A DNA stretch of 64,000 nt, from NCBI RefSeq assembly GCF_042159835.1, contig NZ_JBBVGT010000003.1, positions 62,001 through 126,000 on the forward strand. The letters are read 5' to 3'. The notes under the pieces are model-generated. The model was not told the DNA's origin and did not search any database. It saw only the letters and a list, made by a program, of their open reading frames with translations. This DNA comes from Albibacterium profundi (GTDB taxonomy: Bacteria; Bacteroidota; Bacteroidia; Sphingobacteriales; Sphingobacteriaceae). Within the stretch, counting starts at the first letter, position 1. Every line of letters starts with the position of its first letter. Made by a program: the position numbers and the translations under genes. This document shows positions 28,870-37,235 of this stretch, in pieces.

Positions 28870-29760
28870 ATGAAAAGAGAGTCAAATTTAAAAGCTACAA
28901 AAAAGAGTGCTAAAAAAACAGCCCCCAAAGCACAGAAACAGAAAGATCAACCAGGCGATGAATACAAAATGAACCCTCAACCAGATTCCACACCCGATGA
29001 CCCTCGTGTTGGACGTTTAGAAGGAAAGGTAGCCGTAATCTCTGGTGGTGATAGCGGAATTGGACGAGCGGTCGCTTTAGCTTTTGTAGCAGAGGGCGCG
29101 TCGGTCGTACTTGCTTACTACGATGAAAAAAAGGACGCTCGGGAGACGAAAGAGCTTGTTGAAAAGGCCGGCGGAGAATGTTTGCTTATATCAGCCGATG
29201 TTTCGAAAGTAAAAGCATGCGAGAAAATTATCTCAAACGCAATCGACAAATTTAAGAAAATTGATATTCTGATCAACAATGCTGCGGTCCAATACCCACA
29301 AAAGGCACTCACGGATATTACCGATGAGCAACTCGAAAAAACATTTAAAACCAATATCCTTTCTTATTTTTATTTGACCAGAGCGGCTTTACCCTATATG
29401 AAAAAAGGAGTTAGTATTATCAATACCACATCGGTTACCGCATATCGCGGTAGTGGACATCTCATTGATTATGCATCCACCAAGGGCGCGATTGTGGGTT
29501 TCACGAGATCACTGGCAACCAACTTGGCAAAAAAAGGTATTCGTGTCAACGGTGTGGCCCCTGGGCCTATCTGGACCCCTTTAATTCCTTCAAGTTTTGA
29601 TAAGAAGCAGGTGGCGGAGTTCGGAAAAGATGTGCCACTGGGCAGACCGGGTCAGCCTAATGAGGTCGCACCTTCCTATGTTTTCCTGGCTTCAGATGAC
29701 GCAAGTTATATGACCGGACAGATTATTCATCCGAATGGTGGTGAAATTATCAACGGATAA
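28870..29760 (+). CDS. SDR oxidoreductase, YghA/GSP39-like
   Basis: 296 residues. Rossmann motif SGGDSGIGRA (58-67), NNAA, Ser of the triad in INTTSVTAYRG and YASTKGA with the catalytic Tyr and Lys. The long N-terminal extension (residues 1-50) contains KSAKKTAPKAQKQK and the PQPDSTPDD text shared by the YghA / general stress protein 39 subgroup, which reduces aldehydes or ketones with NAD(P)H. The Lys/Ala-rich first 25 residues resemble a nucleic-acid-binding tail and are longer than in E. coli YghA. Monocistronic or weakly linked to the next gene (73 bases). Confidence 0.85.
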   Translation: MKRESNLKATKKSAKKTAPKAQKQKDQPGDEYKMNPQPDSTPDDPRVGRLEGKVAVISGGDSGIGRAVALAFVAEGASVVLAYYDEKKDARETKELVEKAGGECLLISADVSKVKACEKIISNAIDKFKKIDILINNAAVQYPQKALTDITDEQLEKTFKTNILSYFYLTRAALPYMKKGVSIINTTSVTAYRGSGHLIDYASTKGAIVGFTRSLATNLAKKGIRVNGVAPGPIWTPLIPSSFDKKQVAEFGKDVPLGRPGQPNEVAPSYVFLASDDASYMTGQIIHPNGGEIING

Positions 29761-29833
29761 AGGCTCCTAAAAAAATATTCTTAGTTTTGTAGGATGATAA
29801 ACCTACACGATTGGAAGGCTACGTAAGCACGTT

Positions 29834-30769
29834 ATGAAGAAGTGGCTAACCATTATCATTACGATCTGTATCCTCATTTCCTTGTACTTTTTTATACAGG
29901 CGACCGACATGAATCGTGTGTTATCGTCTGTTTCTCGTGTAGGTTATCGCTTTGCTGTTTTGATTCTTGTGACCGGTCTGGCTTATCTTTTTGCTACAAT
30001 TAGTTGGCAGTACTGTCTGGGTGATAAGCGGAAAGAAGTCTCTTTAGGAAGACTATACGTAATTCGGCATATCGGAGAGACGTTCACACTTTTCAACCCC
30101 GCAAGCGTTGTGGGCGGAGATTCGCTCAAGGCCGTTATCCTTAGTAGGTCCGGAATCGATACAAAGCGGGCAGCGGCTTCAGTTTTGCTATCGCGACTGA
30201 TGATGATGGCTAGCCAGCTAACGCTGTTTATCTCTTCTTTTATCACCTTGATGTTTCAAATGCCGGCACTGCGACTGTTAGATTCAAACGCACATGTTGC
30301 CGGAATCTTACCTTTCCTATCCAGCCGATCCAAGTCGCTCCGCCTGAAGATGCAAACCTTTCTCCGTGAGGTGCCACCCTTAATTCGAGAGAATAAGAAG
30401 TACATGGTATTATCCGTATTATTTGCGGTCCTACACTGGATATTCGGTGCTTTGGAATTCTACTTCATCCTTAAATTTCTGAATATTGATATCTCCATTG
30501 TCCAGGCATTGGTAATCGACCTAGGTGTAGTTTTCTTCAAGACTGCCGGAGCATTCATCCCCGGGCAGATCGGTTTCGAAGAGTACGGCAACAAGATTAT
30601 GCTATCCATCGTCGGCGTTAACAGTGACGAAGTCTGGATCACAGCTTCCATTCTAAGAAGAGCCCGCCAGATTGTATGGATCGGAATCGCCGCAGCCTTT
30701 TACTTTCTATTCATCGGGAAAAAGAACCAGGTTAACGAGAACCAGGTTAACGAAGAAATCGATTATTAA
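29834..30769 (+). CDS. Lysylphosphatidylglycerol synthase TM-region (UPF0104) protein
   Basis: 311 residues with six to eight membrane segments. FNPASVVGGDSLKAVILSRSGIDTKRAAASVLLSRLMMM and KTAGAFIPGQIGFEEYGNKIML are the conserved cores of the LPG-synthase/flippase transmembrane family (TIGR03476-like). The soluble lysyl-transferase domain is absent, so it more probably moves or presents a lipid or polyprenyl intermediate than synthesises lysyl-PG. The C-terminal tail contains an exact 5-residue repeat (NQVNE twice). Confidence 0.75.
   Translation: MKKWLTIIITICILISLYFFIQATDMNRVLSSVSRVGYRFAVLILVTGLAYLFATISWQYCLGDKRKEVSLGRLYVIRHIGETFTLFNPASVVGGDSLKAVILSRSGIDTKRAAASVLLSRLMMMASQLTLFISSFITLMFQMPALRLLDSNAHVAGILPFLSSRSKSLRLKMQTFLREVPPLIRENKKYMVLSVLFAVLHWIFGALEFYFILKFLNIDISIVQALVIDLGVVFFKTAGAFIPGQIGFEEYGNKIMLSIVGVNSDEVWITASILRRARQIVWIGIAAAFYFLFIGKKNQVNENQVNEEIDY
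30724..30753 (+). repeat. 15-bp tandem duplication in the 3' end of the LPG-family gene
   Basis: GAACCAGGTTAACGA occurs twice in a row (30724-30738 and 30739-30753), adding NQVNE to the protein tail in frame. A recent slippage duplication is the simplest reading. Confidence 0.85.
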
Positions 30770-30970
30770 CTTCGAAAAGCAATTTCGAAAGTACATTTTC
30801 GTTTAACGAAACCATCCGGTAGAATTTTCATGTTCGTAATCTTATAAATCAGTTTCTCTGTATTCACAGCTGGCCGACAAATTCCCATAGAAACCCACTA
30901 AAATTATTTTTCGGATTTGGAATAAGATGAGGTGATGCCTCTCTTTTTTCCTCAAAATTGCTTTGAGATC

Positions 30971-31057
30971 AGACGGACATTGGACGGACATTCGACGGAC
31001 ATTGGACGGATATTAGACGAGTAGATCCGACTGATATCCGACTAATATACGGCTAAG
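30971..31057. repeat. Helically phased 11-bp repeat array
   Basis: Four units of nGACGGACATT (starts 30971, 30982, 30993, 31004; the last with GGATATT) are followed by three units of ATCCGACTGAT type (31025, 31036, 31047). The second set resembles the reverse complement of the first (ATCAGTCGGAT versus ATCAGACGGAC), so the array is a loose inverted repeat. The array lies in a 408-base gap (30770-31177) that has no credible ORF and is 120-200 bases upstream of the DUF6266 gene. The rest of the gap is AT-rich sequence with a promoter-like element at 31141-31164. Confidence 0.75.
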
Positions 31058-31140
31058 CTAAGTCTTTGCTATATATCATAATCGTGTAAAATCGGCCGCG
31101 GTTGGCTCTCGGGTCCTTGATTTTGATCGGGGGATTGCCG

Positions 31141-31164
31141 ATATTGAAAATTTAATTTTTACTT
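31141..31164 (+). promoter_or_regulatory. Second copy of the thr-upstream AT element
   Basis: ATATTGAAAATTTAA followed by TTTTTACTT matches the element at 13752-13777 at nearly every position. It ends 13 bases before the DUF6266 ATG, a suitable place for a promoter. Function is inferred from position only. Confidence 0.35.
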
Positions 31165-31177
31165 AATATTTTTTAGT

Positions 31178-31816
31178 ATGGCGATTTATGAAGAAGGGGT
31201 TTTAGGTCCGTTTGAAGGTCGTGTTGGAAATGTTATCGGTTATCGTTGGCGCGGTAAATTTGTTATGCGTAGTCGACCAAAATCTAAAAGAAGGGGACAA
31301 TCAACCGAAAAGCAACTTGCCAGTCGCGCGCGACTGCGTTTAATGCAAGCTTACCTACAAGAACGGGTTGATTTTATTCGCAAAGGGTTTTCTTTAGCTC
31401 CGGAGTTGAGCAAGATGTCGGCGTTCAATGCGGCGATGTCCTATAATCTAAAGAATTCCATCAGCGGAGAGTATCCAGACTATCAAGTCGACTTCAGTAA
31501 GGTGGTATTCTCGCGTGGCGAATTAGTACTGCCAAAGGACATCCATATGAGCCAAGAGGGTGATAGATTACGAGTGTCATGGAGTACCGAGATAGAAGAG
31601 GATGCAAGCTCCAATGATCAGGCGATGATTATGCTTTCGGGAGTTGAAGATCCAACAGGTAACCACAGTGCGAATTCACGTGGTGCCGGCAGTGATGCCA
31701 TTGATATCGGGAGGTTAAAGCCCGGGACTGAATTGTTTGTTCATATCGCATTTATCTCGGACGATCGGCAGCGAGTTTCAGACAGCAAATACCTCGGCTC
31801 CATCATTGTTGAATAA
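31178..31816 (+). CDS. DUF6266 family protein
   Basis: 212 residues, no signal peptide or membrane segment. The N-terminus MAIYEEGVLGPFEGRVGNV followed by GYRWRGKFVMRSRPK is the DUF6266 signature (M-A-x(4-6)-G-x-L-G-x-F-x-G-K/R-V-G). It has no known activity; the basic N-terminal part and mixed beta C-terminal half show no catalytic motif. Family members are frequent in Sphingobacteriaceae. The gene stands alone between the 11-bp repeat array and a convergent hydrolase (9 bases apart). Confidence 0.8.
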   Translation: MAIYEEGVLGPFEGRVGNVIGYRWRGKFVMRSRPKSKRRGQSTEKQLASRARLRLMQAYLQERVDFIRKGFSLAPELSKMSAFNAAMSYNLKNSISGEYPDYQVDFSKVVFSRGELVLPKDIHMSQEGDRLRVSWSTEIEEDASSNDQAMIMLSGVEDPTGNHSANSRGAGSDAIDIGRLKPGTELFVHIAFISDDRQRVSDSKYLGSIIVE

Positions 31817-31825
31817 AGAAAAGCG

Positions 31826-32608
31826 TTATTCACTGAGCTTTTGGAGGAGGTCGCACAACTCTGCGACCTTACTCCATTGCGGATTGTGATCGGAAATCAA
31901 GATCTCCACTGGCCATCCGCGTTGTTTCGCTCGTTCAGCAAAACGTGCAAAATCATCTTCTTCCGGCTTTTTGCCCTCGTCGACGGTCAGGATGTATGCA
32001 GTCGGTAGGTTTTTAGCGCGACCTTTAATAGCAATGGGCTGTGTAAAAGTCTTTAGAGACTGTGGGACATCTTTCGGGAGTGGGTCTTCGTCCTTTACCC
32101 AAGGCGGGACAATAAAGCCGTTTTTAGTCATCTTCTCAATACCCGGATTGCTATTCTGCCCTTGTGCAGTGAATGCACTTTCCCCATTGTTCGGAACAAA
32201 GGCGTCTAAGTAGATTAATTTCTCTATGCGGTTCGGAAGACTATCAGCTACGCCAGTAATGACCATGCCGCCGTAACTATGCCCTACAAGGATGATGTCA
32301 TTTAAGTCTTCAAAAAGAATGGTATTGACAACGTCTTTGATATGCGTGTTTAAATCGACATCAGGTGTCGCCAAATGTACTCGTTCGCCCTGTCCGGTTA
32401 AGCTCGGTCGGTAGACTAGGTTTCTTTTGGAAGTAAGAATAGAGTCAGCATTTTTGAAGGCCCATGAACCGCCCCAAGCGCCATGTACGATGACATAGGT
32501 TTTTCCTGTAGATTGAGCATTTGCCTTCGGTGCTTGCAACAATAGCAACAGGCTTAAGAACAGAACCATGGTGATGGAACCGATGTTTCGAATGGTAGGA
32601 GTCATCAT
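31826..32608 (-). CDS. Alpha/beta hydrolase, exported
   Basis: 260 residues. Signal peptide to about residue 32 (..APKANAQS). The hydrolase fold begins with YVIVHGAWGGSWAF (HG oxyanion hole), the nucleophile elbow is VGHSYGGMV, the acid is probably the Asp in ILTVDEGKK and the histidine is in ISDHNPQWS. This resembles the salicylate-esterase/hydroxynitrile-lyase-like group common in bacteria. The substrate is unknown. Confidence 0.85.
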   Translation of the reverse strand: MMTPTIRNIGSITMVLFLSLLLLLQAPKANAQSTGKTYVIVHGAWGGSWAFKNADSILTSKRNLVYRPSLTGQGERVHLATPDVDLNTHIKDVVNTILFEDLNDIILVGHSYGGMVITGVADSLPNRIEKLIYLDAFVPNNGESAFTAQGQNSNPGIEKMTKNGFIVPPWVKDEDPLPKDVPQSLKTFTQPIAIKGRAKNLPTAYILTVDEGKKPEEDDFARFAERAKQRGWPVEILISDHNPQWSKVAELCDLLQKLSE

Positions 32609-32785
32609 ATCAGAAGATTTGGTTAGTATGAAGATAGAGTTTTTTTGGTAAAATGCATTAACTTTTCACTTCCGTTAAAATTAAGCCCCTCTTAATAAGG
32701 CAGTTTAATAACTATTGTCAATTTTTTTAAAAAAAGGCTTGACATGAATGTAAAACTGCCTATATTTGCATTCACCAAAACAAAC

Positions 32786-32861
32786 GCGAAAGTAGCTCAG
32801 TTGGTAGAGCGCAACCTTGCCAAGGTTGAGGTCGCGAGTTCGAACCTCGTCTTTCGCTCCA
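32786..32861 (+). tRNA. tRNA-Gly (GCC)
   Basis: Acceptor GCGAAAG (32786-32792) pairs with CTTTCGC (32851-32857); anticodon stem CAACC/GGTTG encloses loop TTGCCAA, anticodon GCC at 32819-32821; T loop GTTCGAACC; a CCA end is encoded (32859-32861). A short 11-bp hairpin follows at 32866-32890. Confidence 0.95.
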
Positions 32862-32865
32862 AATA

Positions 32866-32890
32866 AAAATCCCTTAATGTAAGGGATTTT
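32866..32890 (+). terminator. Hairpin between the two tRNA genes
   Basis: AAAATCCCTTA and TAAGGGATTTT form a perfect 11-bp stem with a 3-base loop. The T tract is short, so it may act as a processing or weak termination signal. Confidence 0.5.
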
Positions 32891-32924
32891 ATGTTTAAAC
32901 CAGTGTCGTATGACGCTTTTAAAC

Positions 32925-33010
32925 GCTGAAGTGGTGGAACTGGTAGACACGCAGGACTTAAAATCCTGTTCGCCCTAAAGCGAGTGCGGGTTCGATTCCC
33001 GCCTTCAGTA
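32925..33010 (+). tRNA. tRNA-Leu (TAA)
   Basis: Acceptor GCTGAAG pairs with CTTCAGT (33003-33009) with one G-U pair; anticodon stem CAGGA/TCCTG and loop CTTAAAA give anticodon TAA (32959-32961); a long variable arm and GGTTCGATTCC T arm mark a class II tRNA. No CCA is encoded, unlike the tRNA-Gly. Confidence 0.93.
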
Positions 33011-33013
33011 CTG

Positions 33014-33052
33014 AAAAAAAGTGGGAATACAGAGCGTAGGCCCACTTTTTTA
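33014..33052 (+). terminator. Terminator after tRNA-Leu
   Basis: AAAAAAGTGGG (33014-33024) can pair with CCCACTTTTTT (33041-33051) around a 16-base spacer, ending in T residues. The loop is large but the T run supports termination. Confidence 0.6.
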
Positions 33053-33148
33053 TTTAACCAAAAAAACCAGCACCAAAAACAACACCATACCCGAAGGGAG
33101 ACAAAACGGTTTTCTTATAGACTTATATTGTTGGTCTCTAGTATCATA

Positions 33149-33781
33149 TTATTCTTCGCATTCGCAATTCGCACTGGCGACAAAAACGCCATTCGATGTC
33201 ATTTCGGTATAATAAGAACGGTCAAAAGTGAATTCAGCATCTATCGGAACAAGCTTCACTCGGGTCATATTCTCTACACCGCCTTCTGTTTTCATTATCG
33301 TCCCCGATACTTTGAACCGTATTCGCTGTTCTGAGTTTTCCAATACGTTAACGGTTAGCACGCCATCTTCCGGTGTGCTATCCATACGATAAGCGTATTC
33401 GCCTAGATCGGGCCGATTAAAATCTAATGCTGTGGCAAAATCGACAGAATATGATGTTCCTGCAGCTGTATTGCTGTTAAATAGCCCTGACGGTTCGCTA
33501 CTTAAGTCGAATGCAGGGAACAGTTGGCCGTCGGGTTTAGCTTGTCCGACACTCAAAATAAATTTCGATTTTCCGTCTGGACCAGATAATGATGAAAAGA
33601 GCAAATGGTCTTGTCCAAATTGATTCGCGTTTGTTGTTTGGCCCTCCAAAGTAATTTTGTACCAGCATTGGTCGTTACCTTCTTTATCAGATATCTTTTC
33701 TTTGGAACAAGATGTAACCGTGAAAGTTACGCATGCTAACCAGGTTGTAAATTTTACGATTGTTCTCATTTTTATTTTCAT
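33149..33781 (-). CDS. Hypothetical lipoprotein
   Basis: 210 residues with a lipobox TVTSC (about residue 25), so the mature protein is membrane-anchored. The rest is beta-rich (WYKITLEGQTTNANQFGQDHLLF, QRIRFKVSGTIMKT) and closes with an acidic CECEE tail. I do not recognise the family. An alternative ATG four codons in (33769) is possible. It has a good promoter at 33829-33857 and stands alone. Confidence 0.65.
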   Translation of the reverse strand: MKIKMRTIVKFTTWLACVTFTVTSCSKEKISDKEGNDQCWYKITLEGQTTNANQFGQDHLLFSSLSGPDGKSKFILSVGQAKPDGQLFPAFDLSSEPSGLFNSNTAAGTSYSVDFATALDFNRPDLGEYAYRMDSTPEDGVLTVNVLENSEQRIRFKVSGTIMKTEGGVENMTRVKLVPIDAEFTFDRSYYTEMTSNGVFVASANCECEE

Positions 33782-33828
33782 TTTTTTTTTAGTTCATAGA
33801 GCTTCATAGTTTCTTTTCCTATTTAAAC

Positions 33829-33857
33829 CAAAAGTATTGTGTTAGTATGAATCCAAA
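33829..33857 (-). promoter_or_regulatory. Bacteroidota promoter of the lipoprotein gene
   Basis: On the minus strand TTTG (33857-33854), a 17-base spacer, and TACTTTTG (33836-33829), close to the Bacteroidota TTTG/TAnnTTTG consensus, 48 bases before the start codon. The clearest two-box promoter found here. Confidence 0.6.
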
Positions 33858-34118
33858 CACCCCCTAAATGGGGTTTATTTAATTTGAACGATTATTTGGT
33901 AGCTTTTGTGATATTGGCTGCTATTGTGATAAATGTTTTGACAAACTGTAAATCCATTTTCGATAAAGTAGATTGAGTGACAATTCTAAATAAAACGGAC
34001 AGTTTACTAGGTCAATCTAGTCATATACTAAATCACTATAGGTCTGCATGTTTCAATTCAATAATTTAGGGAGATCGTTAAATTTCATTCGATTATTATT
34101 TACCTAAAACGAAAAATT
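33858..34118. other. Non-coding gap before the 1038-residue gene
   Basis: Together with the promoter above this is a 337-base gap. A small C4/G4 hairpin-like stretch lies near 33860-33872 and several near-matches to TAnnTTTG occur around 33885-33915, but none is good enough to call as the promoter of the plus-strand gene. No ORF or RNA gene is evident. Confidence 0.5.
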
Positions 34119-37100
34119 ATGGATACAGGAAACATACTGTTTAAGTTTACGACGATCCGAAACGCTAAAAAGGGAGCGGCTGTCGAGATACTCATTAAAG
34201 ACAGCAATGAATCAAGCATTCTTGCAGCAATAACGGCTAATAAGACTCCTAAAGAAATACAGCATGAGATATCTGAAGTGATTGAGCGTATTGGGGCGGT
34301 TATTGGAAATTATGAATTTCAAGACCTTATGTATCGTTACGATACGCTGATGGATGAGGTTGCACAAACGAATAGTACTACTCTATCAAGTGATTTTGTA
34401 AAAAATGTATTTGGCGTCGAATCAAATTGGGATCACAAAAAGCGATTGTATGCGAGAAATGATTATGCAAATATGCTTTTTGCAATCAAGCTCTGGTCAA
34501 ACCGAACGAAGGAAACACACAAGGAGGCTTTTATCAAGCTTCTTAAAGCTTGGAGCATGTTGACCATGTATGAGTCGTCACAGGAGTATGATACGGTGAA
34601 ATGGATAGATGTATTTTCGGGAACATTTGTAATTCCATCTATTAAAGATATCTGGCCGCATATTGATAGAAGAGATTCGCAAAGAATGAATACGAACGAT
34701 GAGTTTCGGAAAGATTACGAAACCCTGAGGACAAAATATAAAGGGCTCAGAAATAGCTTGAGTCAGCTAAACGAAATGATAGACGACTTGAAAGCTATTG
34801 AGAGGTATGCGAATATTAACGAGGAAGAGATGGAGGATATTGGCGTTTTAAAAGATTTACCAGACTCTAAGCTTTTTGCGCCGGTATTTAAGTCAGTAAA
34901 ATCACAACAATCTAAGTTGACACGGGTGTCGACGAGGAAGGTGGCATTGAAAAATATCGGAACTCGTATTGCTGCGATCATTGATTCAAAAAGCAAAGGT
35001 CTAAAGGATAATTTGCAAATAATCGCGCCTGAATTGGTGGTGACCGAAGAAGAAATAAAGTCTGGTAATGGCCTGAATAAGGTTTTGGCAGAAAAGGTTA
35101 GACTTGAGGGTAAGGCAGACCAGCTAGAGATACTTGCTAAAAATAAATTTTCAGTGGATTTGAACTCAAATAATATTCCTTCGCTGATCCCAAATCTTGA
35201 GAAGCCTAATGATTGGATTATTTCATCGGCAGGTAGGTTGCCTACAGATGAGGAGCCTCTATTGAAGCTATTGGTTAGTGATCTGATCCTGGTAGAAGAG
35301 AAGAATGTAGGGTACGTTGCTTCAAGTATTGCTCATATTGAAACAGCTATGCAGGGGGAATCTAGAAGCAGAACACACAGAACCTTGGATCGTATTGAAA
35401 GACGACTTACGACCAGTGAATCTACGCAGGTTAAACAGTCTTTGAATCTTGCTACGAGCTCGAACAGTAACTTCCAGTCTGAAATTGAAAAAGCCCAAAA
35501 GCAAAAACTAGGAGGTGAAGTTGAGACCGGTTATAAGGGTACGGGGTTCCATGTCGATGTGATGGCCTATTACGATGATGAGAAGGAGAAGTCAGATCAT
35601 GCTGTCAGGAAAACTGCCGAAGACATCACTGAAGAAGCAAGAATTGAGGTGACCCGTAAAATTGAACAAGAAAGGGCGGAAATATCGATCAATGAAGTTG
35701 AAATCATAAATGAACATAAACTTGAAAATAATTCTGAAGGACATATCAACGGGATCTACCAATGGGTTGATCAGGTTAAAGAGTTTCGAACGTTGAGCTA
35801 TGGAAGGCATTTGATGGCTAAGGTTATTTTGCCTGATCCGGCAAAGCTTCTATTTGATCAGAAGAAAGAGGCCGACATGAAGCAACCTTTAGAGGAGTTT
35901 CCGCTGAACTCGCCAATGGAAATAACCCATCACCAAATTGCGCTTGATGTGGGTAAAAAGTACGGTGTTGTAGACTTTGATACACCACCTCCGCGGATAA
36001 GGTACATAACAACGACGATCGAATTTAACGATAAGAATACCGAGAGTCTGAGTGCGGGTTTCTTACTGAATAAGGATAGCATAATCATACCGAGCGACGA
36101 TGAATATAAAGGTTATAAAGTGGATGAAGTTTTTGTTCAGTACCGATGTCCTTGGAAAAACCCGACAGGGGGAGACCGTCGGCAGTTAAATATAAATGTT
36201 TTAGAGGCCTACTATGGCGTTGCTAGTACGCAAGGCGGTGATGACCCTGAAGAGTTTCCGAACTTTTGGTTTGATACGGTGGAAGTAGATGGATATAGAC
36301 GCACTACTCACGGCGGAGGCCTTAACGCCGTGGTTCTTGCTAGTGGACATAACAAGTCTCATACCGCAGGCATGATTCGCTATGTGTTTATCGGTGCAGA
36401 AACGGTCGGACTGGAAGAAATTCCAATAACCGTGATGACGCGGAATAATAATTATTTTCAAGCAACAGTGATAGTGAAGTTATCTGCAGAAAATGGATAC
36501 GAGGGCCATGCACATTACCGATGGCAAAAAAATGTATATGATAAGCTCTATCAGGCTTACTTACAGAAAAAGGAGGAATTTAAACGAAGCGAACGGAACG
36601 ATAAGGAAGATAAAATGTTAGGGGTGATCAGTGGCCAGAATCCAGAAAAGAACAAACAGGTAATTCATGAGGAACTTAAAAGGCAGGTAATCACGGTATT
36701 GAGAAATAATGCTAATCAGACTTTTGAAGGATTTTTTTCTTCGACTCAGGAGGACTACGAGATTCAGATAGATCAAATGAAGATGTTCTCGAAATATATT
36801 GATTTTTTTGAGAACGCTATCGATTGGAAAAAAATGAGCTACCGATTGTTCCCTTATTATTGGCACCAGTATGAAAGCTGGAAGGAGCGCCAACTCTTTA
36901 AGGACACAGACCCGCATTATGAGGCTTTTATGCGGTCAGGTGCCGTGGAAACAATCATCCCAATTAAACGTGGTTATGAGCGTCAGTTTATGCATTATAT
37001 GGAGAATGGAGAGCTTTGGAATCATAATGAACCACTTTCAATTACCTATGATGATGACCCGGAACTAGTAGCGGAAATCAATGAATTCATCGATGAGGAA

Positions 37101-37235
37101 GCGCCGGAAGTTAAACAAGTTGATTCACCATGGAGAGCAAGAATTCCGACCAATCTGATTATACTATCTGACAAAAATAATCTTGAAGCAATCCCTCCGA
37201 TAAATACAAACGAAAACGATGGCGAAAATTCATGA
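34119..37235 (+). CDS. Large uncharacterised protein paired with a patatin
   Basis: 1038 residues, no signal peptide or membrane helix, so cytosolic by default. Residues 1-240 are helical. Residues 420-545 hold a Ser/Thr-rich amphipathic stretch and a charged helix rich in Glu and Arg. Residues 525-575 contain INEVEIINEHKLENN, then HINGIYQWVDQV and YGRHLMAKVILPDPA, and 895-960 contain MSYRLFPYYWHQYESW and DTDPHYEAFMRSGA. From memory these two blocks recur in large unnamed proteins of other bacteria, but I cannot name a family. Residues 625-800 look beta-rich. The gene's last 17 bases overlap the patatin start, so the two are coupled. No nucleotide-binding or nuclease motif was seen. Confidence 0.75.
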   Translation: MDTGNILFKFTTIRNAKKGAAVEILIKDSNESSILAAITANKTPKEIQHEISEVIERIGAVIGNYEFQDLMYRYDTLMDEVAQTNSTTLSSDFVKNVFGVESNWDHKKRLYARNDYANMLFAIKLWSNRTKETHKEAFIKLLKAWSMLTMYESSQEYDTVKWIDVFSGTFVIPSIKDIWPHIDRRDSQRMNTNDEFRKDYETLRTKYKGLRNSLSQLNEMIDDLKAIERYANINEEEMEDIGVLKDLPDSKLFAPVFKSVKSQQSKLTRVSTRKVALKNIGTRIAAIIDSKSKGLKDNLQIIAPELVVTEEEIKSGNGLNKVLAEKVRLEGKADQLEILAKNKFSVDLNSNNIPSLIPNLEKPNDWIISSAGRLPTDEEPLLKLLVSDLILVEEKNVGYVASSIAHIETAMQGESRSRTHRTLDRIERRLTTSESTQVKQSLNLATSSNSNFQSEIEKAQKQKLGGEVETGYKGTGFHVDVMAYYDDEKEKSDHAVRKTAEDITEEARIEVTRKIEQERAEISINEVEIINEHKLENNSEGHINGIYQWVDQVKEFRTLSYGRHLMAKVILPDPAKLLFDQKKEADMKQPLEEFPLNSPMEITHHQIALDVGKKYGVVDFDTPPPRIRYITTTIEFNDKNTESLSAGFLLNKDSIIIPSDDEYKGYKVDEVFVQYRCPWKNPTGGDRRQLNINVLEAYYGVASTQGGDDPEEFPNFWFDTVEVDGYRRTTHGGGLNAVVLASGHNKSHTAGMIRYVFIGAETVGLEEIPITVMTRNNNYFQATVIVKLSAENGYEGHAHYRWQKNVYDKLYQAYLQKKEEFKRSERNDKEDKMLGVISGQNPEKNKQVIHEELKRQVITVLRNNANQTFEGFFSSTQEDYEIQIDQMKMFSKYIDFFENAIDWKKMSYRLFPYYWHQYESWKERQLFKDTDPHYEAFMRSGAVETIIPIKRGYERQFMHYMENGELWNHNEPLSITYDDDPELVAEINEFIDEEAPEVKQVDSPWRARIPTNLIILSDKNNLEAIPPINTNENDGENS

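Noticed and set aside
30971..31057. Repeat array as a CRISPR
   Set aside because: Units are 11 bases with no spacers and no cas genes nearby.
32705..33334. ORFs across the tRNA genes
   Set aside because: They run through tRNA-Gly and tRNA-Leu and have no coding character.
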